From positions 3,658,001 through 3,722,000 of the forward strand of contig NZ_VFOP01000001.1 of assembly GCF_006716185.1 (NCBI RefSeq): 64,000 bases of DNA, given 5' to 3'. Below, piece after piece: positions 15,325 through 24,700 of the stretch. Each line of letters begins with the position of its first letter. The stretch's first letter is position 1. Source of the stretch: Ornithinicoccus hortensis. GTDB lineage: Bacteria > Actinomycetota > Actinomycetes > Actinomycetales > Dermatophilaceae. A model generated the notes under the pieces. It had not been told where the DNA came from. It made no database searches and saw only the letters and a program-made list of their open reading frames with translations. The translations under genes and the position numbers were made by a program.

Positions 15325-16469
15325 GGTGACCCCGGGGGCAGATCCAGCCGTCGGGCCAGGACCGGCCAGCCGCTGTCCTGCGTATGGCCGGCGGCGTGCA
15401 CCGTCATCGCGGGTTCCACCCGCACCCTCTCGTCCTCCCCACGGGTGAGGACGGCCACCTCGCGCACGTAGCGGCGCCCGCGGTCCCGCGCCAGGTGCAC
15501 GACGACGTCCAGCGCGCTACCGACCTGGGCATGCACCGCGGGCGGCCCGAGGCCAGCCAGCGCACCGAGCGCCTCGAACCGGCTCACCACGTCGGCACTG
15601 GCGTTGGCGTGCAGCGTGCCACAGCCGCCCTCGTGCCCGGTATTGAGCGCCGCGAGGAGTTCCCGGACCTCCGGGCCGCGGACCTCTCCCACCACGAGCC
15701 GGTCGGGTCGCATCCGCAGGGACTGCCGGACGAGCGTGGTGAGCGTGATCTCGCCCCGTCCCTCGATGTTCGGCGGACGACCCTGGAGCCGGATGACGTG
15801 GGGGTGCTGGATGGCCAGTTCACGCACGTCCTCGACCACGACGATCCGTTCGTCCCCGGCGACCCGACCGAGCATCGCCCCCAGGAGGGTGGTCTTGCCG
15901 GTGCCGGTGCCCCCGGTCACGACGAACGCCAGCCGCTGGGCCACCACGGCGGCCAGGACGGCGGCCACCTCCGACGGACACATCCCCAACCGCTGCAGCT
16001 CGGCGAGGTCGGGGGCGAGTCTGCGCGGCACCCGCAGGCTCAGGTGCGCCCCGCCCTCCACCAGGGGCGGGAGGACCGCGTGCAGCCTGATGCCGCCGGG
16101 CAGCAGCCCGTCCACCGCGGGGTTGGCATCGTCCAGTCGCTTGCCGGCGAGGGCGGACAACCGCACCGCCAGCCGCCGGGCGGCCTCCTCCGCGAGCGGG
16201 CGCCCGTCCGCCCTGCGCAGTCCCTCGCCGGCATCGACCCAGATGCCGGACGCGCCGTTGACCAGGATGTCGGTGACGGTCTCGTCGGCCAACAGGTCCT
16301 GCAGCGGGCCCAGCCCCAGCACGGAGCGGTGCAGCTCCTCGCGAAGCCCGGCGGCACCGTCCTCGCCCAGTCGCCCGAGCTGGGTGTGGGCGACCTCCTC
16401 GACCCCCTGCTCCGACGGTCCGCGCCCGGCCCGGACCTGCCGCCAGACGGCCTCGTCCGTCGAGGGCAT
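15321..16469 (-). CDS. TadA/CpaF-type pilus assembly ATPase
   Basis: 382 residues. It is a secretion ATPase of the GspE/VirB11 superfamily powering Tad/Flp pilus assembly. The N-terminal domain carries DETVTDILVNGASGIWVD, typical for CpaF. Walker A TGGTGTGKTT is near 185-194, the Asp box VVVEDVREL follows, and the Walker B-like LVVGEVRGPEV and the His box GHEGGCGTLHAN are all in order. No zinc tetracysteine, as usual for CpaF. The start shares one base with the ssd stop (TGATG) and the stop overlaps tadB. Confidence 0.95.
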   Translation of the reverse strand: MPSTDEAVWRQVRAGRGPSEQGVEEVAHTQLGRLGEDGAAGLREELHRSVLGLGPLQDLLADETVTDILVNGASGIWVDAGEGLRRADGRPLAEEAARRLAVRLSALAGKRLDDANPAVDGLLPGGIRLHAVLPPLVEGGAHLSLRVPRRLAPDLAELQRLGMCPSEVAAVLAAVVAQRLAFVVTGGTGTGKTTLLGAMLGRVAGDERIVVVEDVRELAIQHPHVIRLQGRPPNIEGRGEITLTTLVRQSLRMRPDRLVVGEVRGPEVRELLAALNTGHEGGCGTLHANASADVVSRFEALGALAGLGPPAVHAQVGSALDVVVHLARDRGRRYVREVAVLTRGEDERVRVEPAMTVHAAGHTQDSGWPVLARRLDLPPGSP

Positions 16470-17260
16470 CAGTCCGCGCTCCCCGTGATCGGTCCGTCGG
16501 TCCCTGCGGTGGCCGCCGGCATCAGGTCGGCGAGCAGTCGCTCGGCCACCCGGGCCACCTGCCCCTTGCTGCCGACGGGCCGCCCCCGGAGCAGGTCGGC
16601 GGCGACCGACCGGTCCTCCCCCAGCTCGGCCAGGACCGGCAGCCCGAGCCAGGCCTGGATCCAGTCCGGATCCACCCCGACGGCAGCGGTCCGGACCACC
16701 GTCCCGACGAAGTCACCCCTGCCCTCGACCATCCCCCGGGCGGCGCGCAGCGTGTCCAGCCCGGCGCCGACCAGCAGGACGACGTCGTCGCAGGAGTCCA
16801 GCCATTCCTGCCACGACTCGCACCCCGGCGGGGGGAGGTCGATCAGGACCACGTCCCGACAGGACCCCAGGGCCGGAATGACCGACCAGGGCTTCGGGAC
16901 CGCCACGGGAGGCGCGGGCGTCCAGGACAGCACCGCCAGCGAGCCCGCCGCGTCACCTCCGGTCCTGGGGAGCTCGGCCAGCAGCGCCTCACCACGGGGG
17001 GCACGCATGGTCGCCAGGTCCGGCCACCGCGCACCGGGCTCCGGGTCCAGCCCCACCAAGAGGTCGAGCCCACCACCCCACGGGCAGGCATCGACGAGAC
17101 CGACGTCCAGGCCGGCTGCTGCGGCGCGGACCGCAAGTCCGGCCGTCAGGACGCTCGCCCCGACCCCGCCGGAGGCCCCCTGCACGCCCAGCACCCAGCC
17201 CGACCGTCCCGGTGTGGTCGACGAGGTCCGCGTGGTCGGCAAGGTCCGTGTGGTCGTCAT
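16469..17260 (-). CDS. Ssd/CpaE-like MinD-superfamily protein
   Basis: 263 residues from the ATG at 17260; no clear ribosome-binding site, so the start is uncertain. This is the septum-site-determining-protein (Rv3660c) family: a MinD/ParA fold without a response-regulator half. The P-loop is degenerate, GVQGASGGVGAS in place of KGGxGKT, so ATP hydrolysis may be weak or lost. DVVLIDLPPPG marks the Walker B strand and DDVVLLVGAG the next. In Tad systems such proteins position the assembly machine at the pole or septum. It is first in the tadA-B-C operon and is preceded by a 6C-type RNA, an association known for this RNA class. Confidence 0.85.
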   Translation of the reverse strand: MTTTRTLPTTRTSSTTPGRSGWVLGVQGASGGVGASVLTAGLAVRAAAAGLDVGLVDACPWGGGLDLLVGLDPEPGARWPDLATMRAPRGEALLAELPRTGGDAAGSLAVLSWTPAPPVAVPKPWSVIPALGSCRDVVLIDLPPPGCESWQEWLDSCDDVVLLVGAGLDTLRAARGMVEGRGDFVGTVVRTAAVGVDPDWIQAWLGLPVLAELGEDRSVAADLLRGRPVGSKGQVARVAERLLADLMPAATAGTDGPITGSAD

Positions 17261-17401
17261 GGGGACCAGCCAACGCCGCGACGGCAGCCGGGACGAGGGG
17301 CAGGCCGGATCTGTGGACCGCGCAGTCCGCGCGCCACCGTTGTGGATAGACGATGGGCGGACGACCGCACGAGACGGCGCGAGAACTGGCCGGAGAAAGG
17401 G

Positions 17402-17465
17402 GACGGCCCCCGCGGGGGGAGCGGGGGCCGTCGACGTCACAGGTCAGGGGGGGATGACCCGTGAC
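17402..17465 (-). ncRNA. 6C RNA (two C-loop hairpins) upstream of ssd
   Basis: Read on the minus strand there are two adjacent hairpins. The first has an 11-bp stem GTCACGGGTCA/TGACCTGTGAC (one G-U pair) with loop TCCCCCCC. A 3-base spacer follows, then a perfect 12-bp stem GACGGCCCCCGC with loop TCCCCCC and its complement. Two hairpins whose loops hold six or more consecutive C are the defining feature of the actinobacterial 6C RNA class, known near partition/pilus genes, exactly as here. The second hairpin can act as the terminator (CCCCTTTCT follows). It probably forms the 3' end of a small RNA, as in mycobacteria. Confidence 0.85.
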
Positions 17466-17501
17466 GCCCGCGCTCAACCCTTTCGGGGAGCGCATGCATT
17501 A

Positions 17502-17530
17502 AGTATGGCCCCTGACAGGGGCCGATGCAA
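17502..17530 (-). promoter_or_regulatory. Candidate promoter of the 6C RNA with dyad in the spacer
   Basis: On the minus strand TTGCAT (17530-17525) and CATACT (17507-17502) are 17 bp apart, acceptable -35/-10 hexamers. The spacer is largely a near-perfect dyad GGCCCCTGTCAGGGGCC (17507-17523). A start about 30 bases upstream of the first C-loop hairpin would give an RNA of about 95 bases. The dyad could be an operator. Confidence 0.45.
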
Positions 17531-17629
17531 CTCGTGCGAGGCACTTCGGCGCGGCGCGGCCACGCGATCATGACGTTTCCGCAGATGGCAGTCTCTTGAC
17601 GAGTTGATCGATTGATCTTTGCCGAACAC

Positions 17630-17830
17630 TTACCTTTGCTCGTGGGGGCCGATCTGCCGCACAGATGGCCTCGGGCCACCGCAGATGCGGGAGGTGGTGC
17701 GGTGACCGTCCGAACGAACAGAGCGTGCAATGCGTATGTCGGCTCGGGGCAAGCCCCGGTCTCGACCGGTCCAACCAGTGGACTGCCCGCGCGTGGGTGC
17801 TCGGACGGTCACCGCCGAGGCGATCGCCAT
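17630..17830 (-). CDS. Possible small Arg-rich protein (doubtful)
   Basis: A 66-codon open frame starting ATG at 17830 behind a good GGAGGAG. The product is basic (MAIASAVTVRAPTRGQSTGW then many Arg/Ser/Thr) and unlike anything I know. Codon use fits the genome in the first 12 codons but becomes poor afterwards, with TAT-less but A/T-ending codons. It overlaps the left arm of a 15-bp inverted repeat. A leader peptide or a non-coding structured RNA is equally likely. Confidence 0.25.
   Translation of the reverse strand: MAIASAVTVRAPTRGQSTGWTGRDRGLPRADIRIARSVRSDGHRTTSRICGGPRPSVRQIGPHEQR
17699..17815. repeat. 15-bp inverted repeat enclosing a structured 87-base segment
   Basis: GCGGTGACCGTCCGA at 17699-17713 is repeated inverted and perfectly at 17801-17815. 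The enclosed segment can form further stems (CGGGG-CAAG-CCCCG and GTCC-AACCAGT-GGAC). As RNA this gives a multi-branched domain closed by a 15-bp helix. It lies between the Fic-like gene and the 6C RNA. Unknown function. Confidence 0.55.
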
Positions 17831-17852
17831 CGCGCTCTCCTCCGGATCATTT

Positions 17853-18800
17853 CTACTCCTCCCGGAGACTCTTGGGAAGACCTCGACCGTCCGCGCCGGG
17901 ACGGCCGACAGAGGCCGGTGGGGCACCGGTCGTGATGCGTCCGGCCAGCACCGCGTCCGCGATCCGGGTCCCCTCCGCACAGGCCGTCTCGATCCCCTCG
18001 GCGCAGTGCTGCAACCAGAGCCGGACCCCGTCGACGCCGCCCTGCCCGTATGCCGTGAGCGCACCCCGGTAGTCCGCGCCCGCCTTGGCGCTGTGGCCGG
18101 CCTCGACGACGGCCACCCCCGTGGGGTCCAGCCCACCGGCCCGCACGACCGCCCGCTCCAGGGCACGGGCCACGATGAAGTTGCCCCGCACGAACGGTCG
18201 GACGGTGACGATCTCGGCGTGGACCAGGGCGGCGACGAGCAGGCTGGACGCCCCGGAGTCCAGCGCCCGCAGCAGCATTGCGACCTGCCCCATCCGGTCC
18301 GCCACCTCGCCGGCATCCGGCGCCGGTCCGAGCTCGGCCATCTCGCGGCAGTCCTCCCCCGGCACCCGGGGGCGCCCGACCTGCTCGGCGGGCAGCAGGT
18401 CCGCACCGGCCGCGACGTGCAGCCGGGCCAGCACCTGCGCCGGCGAGCGCAGCGCGACGGCGTCGACGAACTCGGTCGCCGCGGTCGCCTGGACGACCGC
18501 CTTGGCGGTGCGCTCAACCGGCCCGAGGGTGTCGGGCCAGGTCCCCGCGCCGCGCATGATGTCCCGCAGCACGGCCAGGCTCCCCTGCGAACCGGCCACC
18601 TCGGCCCCCTCCAGCAGCGCGGAGGCGGCAGCCCCCCGCACGCGGGACTCCGCGGCCGCCTCGGGGATCCGACGCCGCAGCGCCTGGTGCCAGCGCAGTT
18701 CGGTGCAGGCGGCGCGGGCCCGGTCGACGGACTCCCCCACCCCGGGTAGCTCGAGCAGTGCGCCCAGCTGTCCCGCGACCGACTCCTGACCCGTGCTCAC
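17853..18800 (-). CDS. Fic-fold protein with degenerate catalytic motif
   Basis: 315 residues. The C-terminal half aligns by eye with Fic domains: AALVHAEIVTVRPFVRGNF then ARALERAVVRAG, followed by the YRGALTAYGQGG/VRLWLQHCAEG region. The canonical HxFx(D/E)GNGRxxR motif reads RPFVRGN-FIVAR, so the catalytic His and the acidic residue are both Arg and the GNGR turn is lost. Nucleotide transfer (AMPylation) is therefore not expected. The N-terminal 150 residues are helical and include LRDIMRGAG. Homologues of this type occur beside ssd/tad genes in other actinobacteria, often misnamed oxidoreductase. It lies upstream of ssd on the same strand, about 590 bp away, and is divergent from the AMIN-like gene. 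Confidence 0.75.
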   Translation of the reverse strand: MSTGQESVAGQLGALLELPGVGESVDRARAACTELRWHQALRRRIPEAAAESRVRGAAASALLEGAEVAGSQGSLAVLRDIMRGAGTWPDTLGPVERTAKAVVQATAATEFVDAVALRSPAQVLARLHVAAGADLLPAEQVGRPRVPGEDCREMAELGPAPDAGEVADRMGQVAMLLRALDSGASSLLVAALVHAEIVTVRPFVRGNFIVARALERAVVRAGGLDPTGVAVVEAGHSAKAGADYRGALTAYGQGGVDGVRLWLQHCAEGIETACAEGTRIADAVLAGRITTGAPPASVGRPGADGRGLPKSLREE

Positions 18801-18934
18801 CGGCTCACCCTATGCACCGCCCGGTCCCCCGGTGGCCACGGATGCCCAACCGGCCCGGCGGCTGCGACGTCTCACCAGGTGTGACGCCACCCGCGCCGCA
18901 CGGCAGGGGCACCGCCCCGAGCAAGGAGGACACC

Positions 18935-19570
18935 ATGAGCACGAACCGACGCCGGCACTGGTCGGCCCTGATCGCGGCACTGGCACTGGGCGTGGCGGTC
19001 CCGGCCAGCATCCCTGCGGCGAACAGCGCGCAGCCCCAGCCCACGGCATACGCCAACGGCGCGGTGGCCGGCGCGCGGTCCGGCACCTTCACCCCCGCCA
19101 GCTACTGCGGGATCGTGTGGGGGTCGTTGGCCAGGCACAACGCGGTGAGCTACACCACGGGCACGGTGGCCAACGTCCGGTCCGGACGCCACGCCTGCTA
19201 CGACCGGCTCGTCGTCGACGTCGCCCACGTCCCGGAGTCGCTGAGCTACGACGTCCGCTACGTCGACGCGGTGCGCCGCCCCGGCTCGGGCACGAAACTC
19301 TCCCTCAACGGCGGGGCCGACCTGCAGATCGAGCTCCGGGCGCCCGCCTACGACGGCTCGGGGAAGGCGACCTACCAGCCCGCGGACCCGATGCACCTGG
19401 TCGCGGTCGGCAGCTACGACACCTTCCGCCAGGTGGCGATGGCCGGCAGCTTCGAGGGATCGACGACCTTCGGGCTCGGGGTACGGGCCCGGCTGCCCTT
19501 TCGGGTGCTGGTGCTCGACGGCCCGGGGTCGGGAGCACGGCTGGTCATCGACGTGGCGCACCGCTGGTAG
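18935..19570 (+). CDS. Secreted AMIN-like domain protein
   Basis: 211 residues from the ATG at 18935, with AAGGAGG upstream. A Sec signal peptide is obvious: NRRRHW, a hydrophobic core, and a likely cut after SIPAANSAQ near residue 32. The mature part has the beta-rich pattern of AMIN-like (DUF3298/AMIN) modules: [29 protein letters not shown], and the final [11 protein letters not shown]. Two Cys (CGIVWG and HACYD) could form a disulphide outside the cell. Such domains commonly sit at the cell wall; no catalytic residues are apparent. It is monocistronic and precedes acs. Confidence 0.72.
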   Translation: MSTNRRRHWSALIAALALGVAVPASIPAANSAQPQPTAYANGAVAGARSGTFTPASYCGIVWGSLARHNAVSYTTGTVANVRSGRHACYDRLVVDVAHVPESLSYDVRYVDAVRRPGSGTKLSLNGGADLQIELRAPAYDGSGKATYQPADPMHLVAVGSYDTFRQVAMAGSFEGSTTFGLGVRARLPFRVLVLDGPGSGARLVIDVAHRW

Positions 19571-19635
19571 CCGCGGATCCTGCCGCCCGCAGCCTCGTCC
19601 GCCCCGCTCGTCGATCCGGGGCGGGCGACGCTTGC

Positions 19636-19658
19636 CCAACACCCAGTGGCAGTGTTGG
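19636..19658. promoter_or_regulatory. Inverted repeat upstream of acs
   Basis: CCAACAC and GTGTTGG (7 bp each) are separated by 9 bases and end 33 bp before the acs start codon. An operator for a carbon-source regulator is possible; nothing more can be said. Confidence 0.35.
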
Positions 19659-19691
19659 CTGGAGGAAACCACCCCTGATCGAGGAGGCATT

Positions 19692-21677
<1,986 letters not shown>

Positions 21678-21704
21678 TCCCTGACTGACCGCCAGGAGCG
21701 GTGA

Positions 21705-21740
21705 CGGAAGGCCCGGGAGCGCCCGCTCCCGGGCCTTCCG
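21705..21740 (+). terminator. Terminator of acs
   Basis: A 16-17-bp perfect stem CGGAAGGCCCGGGAGC with its complement ending at 21740 and a tiny loop. It begins 27 bp after the acs stop. Symmetrical enough to work in both directions. Confidence 0.88.
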
Positions 21741-21905
21741 CGAGCACCTTCCGACCACTGGTGAAGTCTTTGCCAAACTCTTAATCAAAGGGGGAGTGCG
21801 GACGAGCTAACGACCGGCAGACTAGGGGTCATCGACAGTGCGGCCGTGTACCTCTCCCTCGGACGCAGGCCCGCACCGGCTGTCACGGGACCGGTGAAGT
21901 CGAAG

Positions 21906-21948
21906 CAGTGCCCACCCGGCACAAACAGGGGGTGCCGGGTGGGCACTG
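21906..21948 (+). terminator. Orphan intrinsic terminator, end of a possible small RNA
   Basis: A perfect 17-bp stem (CAGTGCCCACCCGGCAC and complement, 9-base loop) in the gap between acs and the holin-X gene. The acs terminator already ends 165 bp upstream and no gene lies between, so this hairpin should end a separate transcript from within 21741-21905. That segment has an AT-rich patch (TTTGCCAAACTCTTAATCAAA, 21770-21789) that could be a promoter. No protein-coding frame with a ribosome site is visible there. Confidence 0.55.
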
Positions 21949-22045
21949 TCATGTCCGGGGGTCGTTCGGGCCACACACCACGCTGACCACGTCCCACCCT
22001 GCCTCGAGTCGGCGAACGAGACGGCGGTTCGCTACAGTCGCCCCT

Positions 22046-22495
22046 ATGTCTACGACTGGGAACCAGACTCCCGACCGCACCCTGGGACAGCTCGTCTCCG
22101 ACGCCACCGCCGACGTGTCGGCCGTCGTCCGCAACGAGATCGAGCTGGCCACGGCCGAGATCAAGGCCGACGTGACCAACGCCGGCAAGGGCGCCGGATT
22201 CTTCGTCGGCGCCGGCGTGCTCGCCGCGTACGGTTTCGGGGTCGCGCTGCTGGCCGGGGCGTGGGGCCTGGTCGCCGCCGGACTGCCCGAGTGGGCCGGG
22301 CACCTGATCGTCGCGGGCGTGCTGTTCCTCATCGCCGCCATCCTCGGCTTCATCGGCCTGCGCAACGTGAAGAAGGTCGAGGGCAAGCCCAAGCGGGCCA
22401 TCGACAACGCCCAGCTCACCGTCGCGGCGGTCAAGCCCTCCCCCAAGCCGGGTGCCAAGCCGGCCGCGAAGCCCGGTTCCAAGCCGGCCGCCTGA
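22046..22495 (+). CDS. Actinobacterial holin-X family membrane protein
   Basis: 149 residues. The start ATG has no ribosome-binding site but a -10-like TACAGT seven bases upstream, so the mRNA is probably leaderless. An amphipathic N-terminal segment (DATADVSAVVRNEIELATAE) precedes two membrane helices (about 50-75 and 85-105), the pattern of the putative holin-X (phage-holin superfamily III) family. The tail is a basic Lys/Pro/Ala repeat (KPGAKPAAKPGSKPAA). Despite the family name no phage genes are near; these are chromosomal proteins of unknown role next to acs/nth in actinobacteria. Confidence 0.8.
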   Translation: MSTTGNQTPDRTLGQLVSDATADVSAVVRNEIELATAEIKADVTNAGKGAGFFVGAGVLAAYGFGVALLAGAWGLVAAGLPEWAGHLIVAGVLFLIAAILGFIGLRNVKKVEGKPKRAIDNAQLTVAAVKPSPKPGAKPAAKPGSKPAA

Positions 22496-22504
22496 GACAG
22501 CCGC

Positions 22505-23206
22505 TCAGGGCAGCTCGCGGTAGACCGAGGGGTCCCAGGGCATGTCGAGACCGGCCAACCGCAGGGTGGCGTCGAGCAGCCCGGCGGTGAACCCCCACAC
22601 CACCAACCCGTGGGCGTCGAAGGCCGGCCCGACGTAGCCGCTCGGGTGCCGCACCGAGAACCGGTGGGCCGGGTCCAGCAGGTGCGGCAGGCCGACCTGG
22701 ACGACCCGCTCCACCTCGGCCGGGTCGCGCACCCCGACCGGCCCCGGCTCACGCCACCACCCGACGACGGGCAGCACGTCGTGGTCGCTCACCGGCAGGT
22801 GCAGCACCGGCAGGGTGGTGACCACTTCGACCGACGCCGGGACCAACCCGATCTCTTCCTCCGCCTCCCGGAGCGCGGTGGCGATGAGGTCGCGGTCCTG
22901 CGGCTCGCGACGTCCGCCCGGGAAGGCCGCCTGGCCGGCGTGCGAGCGCATCGTGTGGGCCCGCTCGGTGACCACCAGCTCGACACCCTCCGGCCCCGCA
23001 CCTGGGGCACCGGGGGCGCCGTGGCCGGGGCCGGCACTGGGCCCGGGGCCGAACAGGATCAGCACGGCCGATTCCTTGGCGTCGCTGTGCTCGTGCGCCA
23101 GGAACCGGCTGAACTCGTGCTCCGGCACCCGTGCGGCACGCTCGGGCAACTCGGCCAGCCAGTCGGGCATCCCCTCGTGGCCGGGCGGCCGGGTGTCGGC
23201 ACTCAT
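22505..23206 (-). CDS. NUDIX hydrolase, CoA pyrophosphatase type
   Basis: 233 residues from the ATG at 23206. The Nudix box is [20 protein letters not shown] followed by AEEEIGL, the variant found in CoA diphosphatases (NudL/NUDT7 group), which cut CoA and acyl-CoA to 3',5'-ADP and phosphopantetheine. An [11 protein letters not shown] motif upstream of the box is characteristic of this group. A Gly/Pro/Ala-rich insertion lies at residues 54-72. The start overlaps the nth stop by four bases (ATGA), so nth and this gene form one operon. Confidence 0.87.
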   Translation of the reverse strand: MSADTRPPGHEGMPDWLAELPERAARVPEHEFSRFLAHEHSDAKESAVLILFGPGPSAGPGHGAPGAPGAGPEGVELVVTERAHTMRSHAGQAAFPGGRREPQDRDLIATALREAEEEIGLVPASVEVVTTLPVLHLPVSDHDVLPVVGWWREPGPVGVRDPAEVERVVQVGLPHLLDPAHRFSVRHPSGYVGPAFDAHGLVVWGFTAGLLDATLRLAGLDMPWDPSVYRELP

Positions 23207-23925
23207 CGTGGGGGTCCCGTCTTGACCAGTGCTGCGGCCTTCTCCGGGTCGGTCACCCCGGTCCCGTAGCTCGGGCACAGCCGGGCCACCGGACACGCCC
23301 CACAGGCCGGGCGGCGGGCGTGGCAGGTGCGGCGGCCGTGGAAGATCAGGGTGTGGGACAGCTGGGTCCACTCCTTGCGCGGGAACAGCGCCCCGACCGC
23401 GTGCTCGACCTTGACCGGGTCCTCCTCCGCGGTCCAGCCGAAGCGCCGCACCAGCCGCCCGAAGTGGGTGTCCACCGTGATCCCGGGCACCCCGAAGGCG
23501 TTGCCGAGCACGACGTTGGCGGTCTTGCGCCCCACGCCGGGCAACGTCACCAGGTCCTTGAGGCGGCCCGGGACCTGCCCGTCGTAGCGCTCCACCAGCG
23601 CGGCGCCCAGCTTCAGCAGCGAGTCGGACTTGGCGCGGAAGAAGCCGGTCGGCTGGACGATCGTCTCGAGCTCGGTGCGGTCCGCCCCCGCCAGGGCCGT
23701 GGCGTCGGGGAACCGGGCGAACAGGGTGGGCGTGATCGAGTTGACGCGCACGTCCGTGGTCTGCGCGGACAGGACGGTGGCGACCAGCAGCTGGTAGGGG
23801 TCCTGGAAGTCCAGCTCGCAGTGCGCGTCGGGGTAGCGTCCGGCGAGGATCTTGGCCATGCGACGGGCCCGCCGGGTGAGGGCGAGGGGGGTCTCGCCGG
23901 TCGGTGTTGCGGTATCGGGAGTCAC
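23203..23925 (-). CDS. nth: Endonuclease III (base-excision repair)
   Basis: About 240 residues from the GTG at 23925 (a TTG six bases earlier is possible). It removes oxidised pyrimidines and nicks DNA. The helix-hairpin-helix [12 protein letters not shown] carries the catalytic Lys, and [10 protein letters not shown] holds the catalytic Asp. The [4Fe-4S] cluster Cys follow the C-x6-C-x2-C-x5-C rule ([17 protein letters not shown]). A -10-like TAGGGT lies seven bases upstream of the GTG, suggesting a leaderless transcript. Divergent from crp. Confidence 0.95.
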   Translation of the reverse strand: MTPDTATPTGETPLALTRRARRMAKILAGRYPDAHCELDFQDPYQLLVATVLSAQTTDVRVNSITPTLFARFPDATALAGADRTELETIVQPTGFFRAKSDSLLKLGAALVERYDGQVPGRLKDLVTLPGVGRKTANVVLGNAFGVPGITVDTHFGRLVRRFGWTAEEDPVKVEHAVGALFPRKEWTQLSHTLIFHGRRTCHARRPACGACPVARLCPSYGTGVTDPEKAAALVKTGPPR

Positions 23926-24001
23926 CCCCAAACCCTAGACACGCTGGCCGACAGTGCTCCCACCCTGCCCTGACCAGCGCAACAGTGGCAGACTGGCCAG
24001 C

Positions 24002-24679
24002 GTGGACCACCACCATGTGATGAAGACACCGTTGTTCGCCGCACTTGATGAGACCTCTGCACAGCGGCTCATGGAGTCGATGCAGCGCACCCAGCTCCAC
24101 CGGAGCGAGACGGTGTTCAACGAGGGCGACCCGGGCGACTCGCTCTACATCATCCTCACCGGCAAGGTGAAGCTCGCCCGCACCAGCGGCGACGGCCGGG
24201 AGAGCCTGATGTCGGTGCTCGGCCCCGGCGAGATGTTCGGCGAGCTGAGCCTGTTCGACCCGGGTCCCCGGCTGAGCAGCGCCATCGCCGTGGCGGACAC
24301 CAAGCTGATCTCGCTCGGCCACCAGGACCTCACCGAGTTCCTCACCGCCCACCCCGAGGTCTCGATGCAGATGCTGGCGGGCATGGCGCACCGGCTGCGC
24401 CGCACCAACGAGGGCATCTCCGACCTGGTGTTCACCGACGTGCCCGGCCGCGTCGCCAAGGCCCTGCTGGACCTCTCCCGCAGGTTTGGCCAGCGCAGCG
24501 AGCAGGGCGTCCAGGTGGACCACGGGCTCACCCAGGAGGAGCTGGCCCAACTGGTCGGTGCCTCCCGGGAGACCGTCAACAAGGCCCTGGCCGACTTCGC
24601 CGGGCGCGGGTGGCTGGTGCTGGGCGCCAAGTCGGTGACGCTGATCGACCTGGACCGGTTGCGGCGCCGCTCCCGCTGA
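24002..24679 (+). CDS. crp: Crp/Fnr family transcriptional regulator
   Basis: 225 residues from the GTG at 24002, close to typical CRP starts (DHHHVMKTPLFAAL). The cyclic-nucleotide-binding domain (about 10-125) contains the phosphate cassette GEMFGELSLFDPGPRLSSA, with Glu and Arg placed to bind cAMP. After the dimer helix, the winged HTH shows TQEELAQLVGASRETVNKAL, the classical recognition helix. This is the actinobacterial Crp/GlxR orthologue by context (next to nth, NUDIX and MBL genes, as Rv3676). It is expected to bind TGTGA-N6-TCACA sites. Transcribed divergently from nth. Confidence 0.93.
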   Translation: MDHHHVMKTPLFAALDETSAQRLMESMQRTQLHRSETVFNEGDPGDSLYIILTGKVKLARTSGDGRESLMSVLGPGEMFGELSLFDPGPRLSSAIAVADTKLISLGHQDLTEFLTAHPEVSMQMLAGMAHRLRRTNEGISDLVFTDVPGRVAKALLDLSRRFGQRSEQGVQVDHGLTQEELAQLVGASRETVNKALADFAGRGWLVLGAKSVTLIDLDRLRRRSR

Positions 24680-24700
24680 GTCAGCGGGTCAGGGTCAGGG

